In this document: one piece after another, positions 1 through 5,346 of the stretch
How positions within the stretch are numbered: position 1 is the stretch's first letter
How the letters are laid out: each line of letters starts with the position of its first letter
DNA from: Conexibacter sp.
GTDB lineage: Bacteria > Actinomycetota > Thermoleophilia > Solirubrobacterales > Solirubrobacteraceae
Length of the DNA stretch: 5,346 bases
Assembly (NCBI GenBank): GCA_025964055.1
Contig: JAOPZP010000070.1
Location: 1-5,346, forward strand
Direction: 5' to 3'
The notes under the pieces: model-generated
Database searches by the model: none
What the model was told of the DNA's origin: nothing
What the model saw: the letters and a program-made list of their open reading frames with translations, nothing else
Program-made: the position numbers and the translations under genes

Positions 1-1188
1 GTTGCGCCGCTGCGCGTCGGCGGTGATCGGCAGCCACGGCGTCCCGGTGGTGAACCCGGCCCCGGGCCCGGCCTGCGACGGCGGCGCCCACGGCAGCGGG
101 GCGCGCTGCGGGTCGCGGCCGTCGACGTCGACGACGCGGTCGACGGGCACCGGGACGTCGGCGAGGCCGAGCTCCTCGCCCTGGTAGAGGAACGGCGTGC
201 CGCGCAGCGTGACCAGCAGCATGGCGGCGACCCGGACCGCGTGCTCGCCGTGGCGCGAGGCCAGGCGCGGGTAGTCATGGTTGTTGAGGCACCAGGCCGG
301 CCACGCGTGAGGCTCGAGCAGGTCGTACAGGTCGGTCAGGCTGTCGCGGAACGCGCCGGCGTCCCAGGGCAGCTCCAGGAAGTGGAAGTTGTGGGCCAGA
401 TGGAGGCCGGCGGGCCAGTTGACGTAGCGGGCGACGTCGGCCTGGGTCGGGAGGTGCAGCTCGCCGACCGAGAGCCGGTCGTCGCCGAACTCCTCCAGCA
501 CGCGCCGGATCCCCGCCAGTCGCGGCTCCATCGTGTCCCAGTCCTGGTCGTGGCGGCGGCCGGGCTCGTTCTCGCCGAAGTCGGGGTCCTTGGCGATCCG
601 GTACAGGACGTCCATCCGGAAGCCGTCGACGCCGCGGCGCAGCCAGAACCGCAGCACGTCGTGCATGGCCGCCTCGACCTCGGGCTCGTCCCAGTCGAGG
701 TCCGGCTGCTGCGGCAGGAACGAGTGGAGGTAGAAGTCGCCGGTCGCCTCGTCGCGCGTCCACGCCGGTCCGCCGCGCCGGAACTGCGCCTGCCAGCCGT
801 TGGGTCGGTCGCGCCAGACGTACCATCCGCGGCGCTCCGGGTCCGTGAACCACGGGTGCGCGTCAGAGGTGTGGTTGGGCACCCAGTCGAGCACCACGCG
901 CAGACCGCGGGCGTGCGCCGCGGCCAGCAGCGCGTCGAAGTCGGCGAGCGTCCCGAACACCGGCGCGACGTCCTCGTAGTCGCTGATGTCGTAGCCGAAG
1001 TCGGCCATCGGCGAGCGGTAGAACGGCGACAGCCACAGCGCCTCGACGCCGAGGCTCACGAGGTGGTCCAGGCGCGAGAGCACCCCGGGGAGGTCGCCGA
1101 CGCCGTCCCCGTCGGCGTCGCAGAACGAGCGCGGGTAGACCTGGTAGATCGCGCCGCGCTGCCACCATCGGAGCACGGGCGCGATCAT
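1..1188 (-). CDS. GH13 alpha-glucosidase (oligo-1,6-glucosidase-like), 3' end beyond window
   Basis: This gene encodes a retaining glycoside hydrolase of family GH13 that should release glucose from short alpha-glucosides. I read 396 residues; family members usually have about 530-560, so the rest of the barrel and the C-terminal beta domain lie past the left edge. All visible GH13 blocks are intact: a metal-site loop DADGDGVGD (24-32), DWVPNH (101-106), QPDLDW (161-166), GFRMDV with nucleophile Asp193 and Arg191, GELH with acid/base Glu243, and NNHD with Asp305. The QPDL block is typical of the alpha-glucosidase/oligo-1,6-glucosidase subfamilies. Val194 after the nucleophile is the residue associated with tolerance of alpha-1,6 links, so an isomaltase-like activity is inferred. 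There is no signal peptide, so the enzyme is probably cytoplasmic. ATG 1188-1186 is the only start codon between an in-frame TGA at 1269-1267 and the conserved WWQRGAIYQ. No clear Shine-Dalgarno precedes it, so translation may be weak or leaderless. The family is certain; the exact substrate is not. Confidence 0.95.
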   Translation of the reverse strand, partial: MIAPVLRWWQRGAIYQVYPRSFCDADGDGVGDLPGVLSRLDHLVSLGVEALWLSPFYRSPMADFGYDISDYEDVAPVFGTLADFDALLAAAHARGLRVVLDWVPNHTSDAHPWFTDPERRGWYVWRDRPNGWQAQFRRGGPAWTRDEATGDFYLHSFLPQQPDLDWDEPEVEAAMHDVLRFWLRRGVDGFRMDVLYRIAKDPDFGENEPGRRHDQDWDTMEPRLAGIRRVLEEFGDDRLSVGELHLPTQADVARYVNWPAGLHLAHNFHFLELPWDAGAFRDSLTDLYDLLEPHAWPAWCLNNHDYPRLASRHGEHAVRVAAMLLVTLRGTPFLYQGEELGLADVPVPVDRVVDVDGRDPQRAPLPWAPPSQAGPGAGFTTGTPWLPITADAQRRN

Positions 1189-1260
1189 CGCAGGCGGGAC
1201 ACCCGTCCACGCGGCGACGCTGCGGTCGTGTCCGCCCGCCCTGCGGTCGAGAAGGCGGCC
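1189..1260. promoter_or_regulatory. Divergent intergenic region with a 9-bp direct repeat
   Basis: These 72 bases separate the GH13 gene (leftward) from the small secreted protein gene (rightward) and must hold both sets of start signals unless one promoter lies inside a gene. CTGCGGTCG occurs at 1220-1228 and again at 1241-1249, 21 bases start to start, which is about two helical turns. The right copy abuts the Shine-Dalgarno-like GAGAAGG at 1249-1255. A protein bound there could affect both genes. No convincing -10/-35 pair is visible on either strand. The operator role is inference, and the repeat could be chance in GC-rich DNA. Confidence 0.3.
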
Positions 1261-1614
1261 ATGACCTCATTCGCCCGTCGCGGTGTCCTCGCCGTCGCCG
1301 TCCTCGCCCTGCCGATCCTCGCCGCACCGGCGGCCCAGGCGGCTCCCGGCGTCTGCAACCAGGCCTCCCCGCACTGGCTCGGCGGCGGCCTGGTGGCCCT
1401 CGACCCGCCCGTCAACAGCCCGGCGGCCCGCTACACGGTCGACATCGGCAAGCTGCCCGGCAAGGGCGCCGGCCTCCTGCAGGCTGCAGCCAACTCGCCG
1501 TCGCTGACGATCTGCGACGCCGGCGGCATCGGCGAGAACCTCAACGTCTTCGACGCGGGCACCGGCACGACGGTCGCCGTGGGCGACGGCGTGGTGGACG
1601 TGGTGGCGCTCTAA
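1261..1614 (+). CDS. Small secreted protein of unknown function
   Basis: I do not recognise this 117-residue protein. Residues 1-27 form a clear export signal: a basic start (SFARRG), a hydrophobic core (VLAVAVLALPIL) and an AQA-type signal peptidase site before APG. The RR-G-V-L pattern leaves a Tat route possible, though Sec is more likely. The mature part of about 90 residues is rich in Gly, Ala and Val and has exactly two cysteines (Cys32 and Cys85), which could form one disulfide outside the cell. Its C-terminal half (NVFDAGTGTTVAVGDGVVDV) looks like short beta strands joined by Gly/Asp turns. No catalytic motif, transmembrane anchor or sortase signal is seen. ATG 1261 is chosen because GAGAAGG (1249-1255) sits five bases upstream and the signal peptide begins there. 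The same frame stays open far upstream, but that stretch is antisense to the GH13 gene. The gene is divergent from GH13 and 139 bases before the SGNH gene. Confidence 0.72.
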   Translation: MTSFARRGVLAVAVLALPILAAPAAQAAPGVCNQASPHWLGGGLVALDPPVNSPAARYTVDIGKLPGKGAGLLQAAANSPSLTICDAGGIGENLNVFDAGTGTTVAVGDGVVDVVAL

Positions 1615-1740
1615 GCGGGGCACTTGCGTTCGGTCCGGGTTTCGGAGAGGCTCGCCCGGCCGGGAGCGGGAGGAGAGCCGGCTGTCGCGCCGCGCCACGC
1701 GGGTGTTGCGACACGTCGGATCCTTGTCCCGCAGTGTCCC

Positions 1741-1747
1741 GGAGGAG
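1741..1747 (+). promoter_or_regulatory. Ribosome binding site fixing the SGNH gene start
   Basis: GGAGGAG is a near-perfect Shine-Dalgarno sequence six bases before ATG 1754. It settles the start against an in-frame ATG at 1703, which would add 17 residues ahead of the basic n-region of the signal peptide and lacks such a site. Confidence 0.85.
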
Positions 1748-1753
1748 AAGTCC

Positions 1754-3502
1754 ATGAGGTCGTCATCCACGCTGTCCCGAGCGAGGGCGCGCTACGCCGT
1801 GCTCGCTGCCGGTCTGTGCCTCGGCGCCGTCGCCGTCCCACCCGCGGTGGCCAGCCCGCAGAAGGTCGGCCCGCCCACGTCCATCGACGCGCTCGGCGAC
1901 TCGATCACCCGCGGCTACAACTCCCAGGGCCTCGGCTGCGGCACGCTGGCCGACTGCCCGGCCAACTCGTGGGCGACGGGCACGAACGCCGCCGTCAACA
2001 GCTACTTCACGCGCGTCAAGGCGCTCAACCCCTCGGTCCTGCTCGCCCGTCCTCAGACCAGCGCGACCGTCGGCGGCAACGACGCGGTGACCGGCGCCAA
2101 GATGGCCGGGCTCCCGGGCCAGGCGGCCAACGCGGTCAACGCCCCCAACAAGCCCGATCAGGTCCTGATCCTGCTGGGCGCCAACGACGTCTGCACCTCG
2201 TCGGAGGCGACGATGACGTCGGTCGCCGGCTTCCAGGCCAACCTGCGGGCCGGCCTGACCACCCTCAGCACCGGCCTGCCCGACGCGCGGATCGACGTGT
2301 CGTCGATCCCCAACATCTTCAACCTGTGGAACGTGCTCAAGGGCAACGTCGGCGCCCAGCTGACGTGGACCTTCGGCCGGATCTGCCAGTCGATGCTCGC
2401 CAGCCCGACCTCGACGGCGCAGGCCGACGTCGACCGCCGCCTCCGCGTCCAGCAGCGCGAGATCCAGTTCAACACCACGCTGCGCGACGTCTGCGCCGAG
2501 TTCATCCACTGCCACTACGACGGTGGCGCGGCCTACGCGATCCAGTTCGCCGCCAGCGACGTGGGCACCATCGACTTCTTCCATCCCAACACCAACGGGC
2601 AGGCGAAGGCGGCGGCCACGGCCTGGGCCAACGGCCCCAGCTTCGCCGACCTGACGGCACCGACCACGACCATCACGCGCGACCACCCGGCGGCCGGCGT
2701 GGACGACTGGTACCGCGAGGACGTCACGGTCACGCTCAGCGCGACCGATCCCGACAACGCCGTGGCCGGCACCGAGTACTTCTACAAGCTCGACGGCGCG
2801 GCCGACGCGCCGTGGACCAAGTACACCGCCCCGATCACCGTCTCGGCCGAGGGGCAGACCACGATCACCGCCCGCTCGGTCGACGCCAACGGCAACATCG
2901 AGGCCTCCAAGAGCGACGTCATCAAGATCGACAAGACCCCGCCGTGGTTCACGCTGACCTGCCCGAGCGCCGTGCTGCTCAACGGCGAGGGGCACTACAC
3001 CGTCTCGGCTGCCGCGGACGACCGGTCCGGCCTGGCGGCCGATCCCGAGGGCGACTTCCCGTTCGCCACGGACGTCGCCGGTCCGCTGCCCAACTCGGTG
3101 GAGATCGCCGACCGGGCGGGCAACACGGTCACCCACGACTGCACGATCAACGTGATCTACCAGTACGGCGGCCTGCAGCAGCCGGTCAACAGCGACGGCT
3201 CGAGCATCTTCAAGCTCAACTCCGCCGTCCCGTTGAAGTTCGGCCTCACCGACGCGGGTGGCCTCCCGGTCTCGCAGGTCGTCGCGAAGCTGACGCTGGC
3301 CAAGGTCTCCGGCCAGGTGGAAGGCACCTACGTGGAGGCCGAGGCGAAGGGCAACTCCAGCACCGGCAACGTCTTCTCCGAGGACGGCGCCGGGCAGTAC
3401 CACTACAACCTCGACTCCAAGCCGCTGTCGACGGGGACGTGGTCGGTGAAGATCACCCTGGACGACGGGACGAGCCGCAGCGTGCGGATCTCGCTGCGGT
3501 AG
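1754..3502 (+). CDS. Secreted SGNH/GDSL hydrolase with Ig-like modules and C-terminal PxKF domain
   Basis: This 582-residue exported esterase/lipase-type enzyme probably cleaves ester bonds of a lipid, acylated polysaccharide or similar substrate outside the cell. Residues 1-33 are a signal peptide ending in AVA. The SGNH domain (about 43-295) shows all four blocks: GDSITRG with nucleophile Ser50, NDAVTGAKM with Gly114, LGAND with Asn144, and DFFHPN with Asp274 and His277. Residues about 302-395 match the repeat type called OmpL47-like/bacterial Ig-like (WY-x-DVTVTLSATD, then TARSVDANGNIEASK and KIDKTPP). Residues about 397-467 form a second Ig-like module with Cys403 and Cys463, which may pair. 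The end (about 468-582) is a PxKF domain, with AVPLKF at the naming motif and a closing TWSVKITLDDGTS. The mature chain has eight cysteines (62, 68, 147, 211, 247, 253, 403, 463), fitting four disulfides. There is no membrane anchor or LPXTG motif, so it is probably released or bound through the C-terminal modules. The substrate is unknown. Confidence 0.94.
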   Translation: MRSSSTLSRARARYAVLAAGLCLGAVAVPPAVASPQKVGPPTSIDALGDSITRGYNSQGLGCGTLADCPANSWATGTNAAVNSYFTRVKALNPSVLLARPQTSATVGGNDAVTGAKMAGLPGQAANAVNAPNKPDQVLILLGANDVCTSSEATMTSVAGFQANLRAGLTTLSTGLPDARIDVSSIPNIFNLWNVLKGNVGAQLTWTFGRICQSMLASPTSTAQADVDRRLRVQQREIQFNTTLRDVCAEFIHCHYDGGAAYAIQFAASDVGTIDFFHPNTNGQAKAAATAWANGPSFADLTAPTTTITRDHPAAGVDDWYREDVTVTLSATDPDNAVAGTEYFYKLDGAADAPWTKYTAPITVSAEGQTTITARSVDANGNIEASKSDVIKIDKTPPWFTLTCPSAVLLNGEGHYTVSAAADDRSGLAADPEGDFPFATDVAGPLPNSVEIADRAGNTVTHDCTINVIYQYGGLQQPVNSDGSSIFKLNSAVPLKFGLTDAGGLPVSQVVAKLTLAKVSGQVEGTYVEAEAKGNSSTGNVFSEDGAGQYHYNLDSKPLSTGTWSVKITLDDGTSRSVRISLR

Positions 3503-3514
3503 CTCGCGCGGGGC

Positions 3515-3547
3515 GGCGCGGGGAGCCTGTACTCCCGGCGCCGCGCC
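3515..3547 (+). terminator. Possible intrinsic terminator after the SGNH gene
   Basis: Twelve bases after the stop codon, GGCGCGG (3515-3521) can pair with CCGCGCC (3541-3547). Inside it GGAG (3522-3525) pairs with CTCC (3532-3535) around a CCTGTA loop, leaving a five-base bulge CGGCG. The stem is GC-rich and stable, but the tail TGGTCTAGG is only weakly T-rich, as often in high-GC actinobacteria. It suggests the SGNH gene and the protease gene are transcribed separately. Confidence 0.5.
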
Positions 3548-3552
3548 TGGTC

Positions 3553-3558
3553 TAGGAT
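3553..3558 (+). promoter_or_regulatory. Possible -10 element of the protease gene
   Basis: TAGGAT fits the actinobacterial TANNNT -10 pattern and stands 40 bases before the start codon, just past the hairpin at 3515-3547. No good -35 hexamer lies at normal spacing, so the call rests on the -10 match and position alone. Confidence 0.3.
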
Positions 3559-3584
3559 CTCGACCCACCGATCCACCTGCAGCA

Positions 3585-3591
3585 GAGGGAG
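3585..3591 (+). promoter_or_regulatory. Ribosome binding site of the protease gene
   Basis: GAGGGAG lies seven bases before ATG 3599. The start is followed at once by a signal peptide, which supports this choice. Confidence 0.75.
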
Positions 3592-3598
3592 AGCGCAC

Positions 3599-4345
3599 AT
3601 GCGACGTCTCATCACGGCCGCCGCCGCCCTGGCGGCGCTGGCCCTGCCGGCCTCGGCCGGCGCCATCACCGACGGCACGGTCGATGGTGGCGGGCATCCG
3701 AACGTCGGCGGTCTCGTCTCGGCCACCCAGTACAGCGACGGCACGTGGCTGTACTGCTCGGGGACGCTCATCTCCCCGACGGTGTTCCTCACCGCGGCCC
3801 ACTGCGCCGAGGGGGATCGCGTCGGCGTGACGTTCGACCCCGCCTACCAGGCGGGCGACGCCGTGTTCTACGGCACCTGGCACGCCGACCCGCAGTACGG
3901 CAAGTCGCAGAACGACCCGCACGACATCGCGGTGGTCGTGTTCGGAAGGCCGATCAAGGGCATCGCGCCGGCCCGGCTGCCGGCGGCCGGCTCGTTGGCC
4001 GGCCTCTCGGGGTCGCAGCAGTTCACCTCGGTCGGCTACGGCGCCTACGAGGTCACCAACGGTCCCGGGGGACACCAGTTCCTCTACGACGACGTGCGCG
4101 GTGTGGCGACCGGCACGCTGAACGCCATCAACCCGTCGTGGCTGCGCATCTCGATGAACCCGGCCACCGGCAACGGCGGCACGTGCTACGGCGACTCGGG
4201 CGGGCCGAACTTCCTCGGGACGACCGACATCCTGGCGGCGACCACCATCACCGGCGACTACGTCTGCCGGTCCACGAACGTCGACTACCGGCTCGACACC
4301 CCGTCGGCCAGGGCGTTCCTGAAGTCCTACGTGGCGCTGCCGTAG
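3599..4345 (+). CDS. Secreted S1-family (trypsin-fold) serine protease
   Basis: This 248-residue exported endopeptidase should cut proteins outside the cell. Residues 1-20 or 1-22 are a signal peptide (MRRLITAAAALAALALPASA, then GA). The chymotrypsin-fold domain fills the rest with a complete triad: His68 in TAAHC, Asp109 in HDIAVV and Ser200 in GDSGGP. Cys53 and Cys69 are placed for the disulfide that clamps the histidine loop, and Cys196 and Cys223 match the pair flanking the active serine. The position equal to chymotrypsin 189, six residues before the serine, is Gly194 rather than the Asp of true trypsins, so cleavage after Lys/Arg is not expected. Processing after Ala22 would expose Ile-Thr-Asp-Gly, resembling the Ile-Val-Gly-Gly N-terminus of active proteases, so a separate zymogen step may not be needed; this is inference. 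No C-terminal extra domain is present. It starts 96 bases after the SGNH stop and is convergent with lgt. Confidence 0.95.
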   Translation: MRRLITAAAALAALALPASAGAITDGTVDGGGHPNVGGLVSATQYSDGTWLYCSGTLISPTVFLTAAHCAEGDRVGVTFDPAYQAGDAVFYGTWHADPQYGKSQNDPHDIAVVVFGRPIKGIAPARLPAAGSLAGLSGSQQFTSVGYGAYEVTNGPGGHQFLYDDVRGVATGTLNAINPSWLRISMNPATGNGGTCYGDSGGPNFLGTTDILAATTITGDYVCRSTNVDYRLDTPSARAFLKSYVALP

Positions 4346-4360
4346 GGCCGACGACGTACA

Positions 4361-4380
4361 CCCGGCGCATGCGCAGCGGG
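4361..4380. terminator. Possible shared terminator hairpin between convergent genes
   Basis: The 37-base gap between the protease stop and the lgt stop holds CCCG (4361-4364) able to pair with CGGG (4377-4380), enclosing GCG/CGC (4365-4367 with 4372-4374) and a CATG loop, with AG bulged. It could end transcripts from either side. The stem is short and no T-run follows on either strand, so this is a weak call. Confidence 0.25.
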
Positions 4381-4382
4381 CC

Positions 4383-5330
4383 TCACGGTCCAGGTGGCGG
4401 CACGTCGAAGACGACGCTGGGCGCCAGAGCGGCCGAGGGGCCACCCACGGGCGGGGCGGCGCCGGGCGCACCCGTCTGCTGTCCGCACCCGCACGTCACC
4501 AGGGCTCCGCCGGCCAACAGGAGCGCCCCGCCCCGCGCGATCCGGCGACGCCCCCAGCCCTGCAGGCGCGCGAACCAGGTCAGCGCCACCACGGTCAGGA
4601 CCCCAGCGACGTAGAAGTTGAGCCGGAGTCCGAGCAGGTGATGTGCCGGGTCGACCCGCAGCAGCTCCTCGAAGATGCGGAACGCGGAGTAGCCCGCGAC
4701 GTACAGCGCGAACAGCCCACCCGGGGCGACGCGGCGACGATGTCCGAGCCAGACCAGCACGCCGGCGAGCGCCAGGTTGAAGACCAACTCGTACAAGAAC
4801 GTTGGCTGGAACGTCGTGAAGGACGTGTAGCCGTCGGGGCGATGAGCGGCGTCGATGTGCAGCGCCCACGGCAGGTTCGACGGCCCCCCGAAGAGCTCCT
4901 GGTTGAAGTAGTTCCCGACGCGGCCGATCGCCTGGGCGACCAGGAGCCCGGGTGCAGCCGCGTCGAGGAACGCCGGCACGTCGGCACGACGACGGCGCAG
5001 CACCACCAGTCCGGCCAGCGTCCCCGCCGCGATCCCGCCCCAGATGCCGAGGCCCCCCTTCCAGATCGCGAGCGGACCCCACCAGGCGTGCGGTGCCTGA
5101 TCCCAGCTCGTCGCCAGGAAGTACAGGCGCCCGCCGAGGAGCCCAGCCGGAAAGCCCCACAGCGCGACTTCGCTGACGAGATCGCGCTGGCCCCCGACCC
5201 GCTCCCAACGCCGCGCCGTCAAGGCCACGGCCGCCAGGACCCCGACGACATAGGTCAAGCCGTACGCGTGAACCAGCAGCGGGCCCAGGTGGAAGCCGTT
5301 GGACGATGGGCTCGGGATGAAGGCCAGCAC
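4383..5330 (-). CDS. lgt: Prolipoprotein diacylglyceryl transferase (Lgt)
   Basis: Lgt is an integral membrane enzyme that moves the diacylglyceryl group of phosphatidylglycerol to the lipobox cysteine of prolipoproteins, the first step of lipoprotein maturation. The 315 residues show the family order: IPSPSSNGFHLGP (5-17), HAYG (21-24), GGRLYF (66-71), GGLGIWGG (92-99), the signature GRVGNYFNQELFG (136-148) with Arg137, Asn140 and Glu145, FQPTFLYE (174-181), and FRIFEELLRVD (217-227) with Arg218 and Glu222. Trp97 replaces the histidine of the E. coli GMSFHGG motif, as in other actinobacterial Lgts. About seven membrane segments are visible. Past residue 260 comes an extra basic-hydrophobic stretch, a CGC motif (280-282) and a Pro/Gly/Ala-rich tail, not part of the usual core. 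The start is GTG 5330-5328; the frame remains open to the window edge, so a start slightly upstream is possible. Nearby ATGs at 5338 and 5334 are out of frame. The gene is convergent with the protease and functionally unrelated to it. Confidence 0.96.
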   Translation of the reverse strand: MLAFIPSPSSNGFHLGPLLVHAYGLTYVVGVLAAVALTARRWERVGGQRDLVSEVALWGFPAGLLGGRLYFLATSWDQAPHAWWGPLAIWKGGLGIWGGIAAGTLAGLVVLRRRRADVPAFLDAAAPGLLVAQAIGRVGNYFNQELFGGPSNLPWALHIDAAHRPDGYTSFTTFQPTFLYELVFNLALAGVLVWLGHRRRVAPGGLFALYVAGYSAFRIFEELLRVDPAHHLLGLRLNFYVAGVLTVVALTWFARLQGWGRRRIARGGALLLAGGALVTCGCGQQTGAPGAAPPVGGPSAALAPSVVFDVPPPGP

Positions 5331-5346
5331 GCATCCATTGTCCCAG

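Noticed and set aside
241..1260. A long upstream extension of the small secreted protein's frame
   Set aside because: This stretch is antisense to the GH13 gene; the signal peptide and ribosome binding site mark ATG 1261 as the real start.
1649..1679. GGCTC/GAGCC inverted repeat with an inner CCCGGCCGGG, as a terminator after the small secreted gene
   Set aside because: The stem is only five pairs with a long asymmetric loop and no T-run; such repeats are common by chance in DNA this rich in GC.
1706..1711. TTGCGA as a -35 box for the SGNH gene
   Set aside because: No A/T-rich hexamer is found 16-19 bases downstream, so no promoter pair can be made.
1725..1741. TGTCCCG repeated ten bases apart just before the SGNH ribosome binding site
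   Set aside because: It is too short and too close to the ribosome binding site to call an operator; no palindrome or promoter element accompanies it.
1624..3555. A 643-codon plus-strand open frame in another phase over the SGNH gene
   Set aside because: Its product is an Arg/Pro/Gln-rich string with no family features, while the overlapping frame carries the SGNH, Ig-like and PxKF domains.
4365..4374. GCGCATGCGC perfect palindrome as a regulatory site
   Set aside because: It lies in the gap between two convergent stop codons, where an operator is unlikely; part of it is better explained as the core of a possible terminator hairpin.
1763..4471. A 902-codon open frame on the minus strand covering the SGNH and protease genes
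   Set aside because: It is antisense to two clearly recognised genes with full catalytic motifs, has the Arg/Val/Gly/Asp-rich composition of a shadow frame in high-GC DNA, and shows no recognisable domain.
5332..5338. ATG codons at 5338 and 5334 on the minus strand as the lgt start
   Set aside because: Both are in other reading frames from the conserved Lgt sequence; GTG 5330 is the in-frame choice visible in the window.

Overview
The window is GC-rich, tightly packed bacterial DNA. Strong third-position G/C preference, a PxKF-type secreted protein and the actinobacterial form of Lgt (GGLGIWGG in place of the histidine motif) suggest a high-GC actinobacterium, possibly from the Thermoleophilia/Solirubrobacterales side. 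That placement is an inference from protein flavour, not from a marker gene. I see no RNA genes, mobile elements, CRISPR arrays or replication origins, and no gap between genes exceeds 140 bases.

Layout from left to right. (1) Minus strand, 1188 to the left edge: the N-terminal three quarters of a cytoplasmic GH13 alpha-glucosidase, cut by the window edge. (2) A 72-base divergent intergenic region carrying a 9-bp direct repeat. (3) Plus strand, 1261-1614: a small secreted protein of unknown function with two cysteines. (4) Plus strand, 1754-3502: a large secreted SGNH/GDSL hydrolase followed by Ig-like modules and a C-terminal PxKF domain. (5) Plus strand, 3599-4345: a secreted S1-family (trypsin-fold) serine protease, preceded by a plausible terminator and a -10-like element. 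(6) Minus strand, 5330-4383: lgt, convergent with the protease and nearly complete, with an unusual C-terminal extension.

The three plus-strand genes all encode exported proteins, each with its own ribosome binding site and a gap of roughly 100-140 bases before the next. They look like separately expressed secretome genes rather than a tight operon. The GH13 enzyme has no signal peptide and probably hydrolyses short glucosides after import. Lgt is a housekeeping envelope enzyme that happens to border the cluster. I did not find a convincing new multi-gene system. The most unusual points are the lipoprotein-signal-like tail on Lgt, the orphan secreted protein with its repeat-bearing divergent promoter region, and the domain architecture of the SGNH protein.
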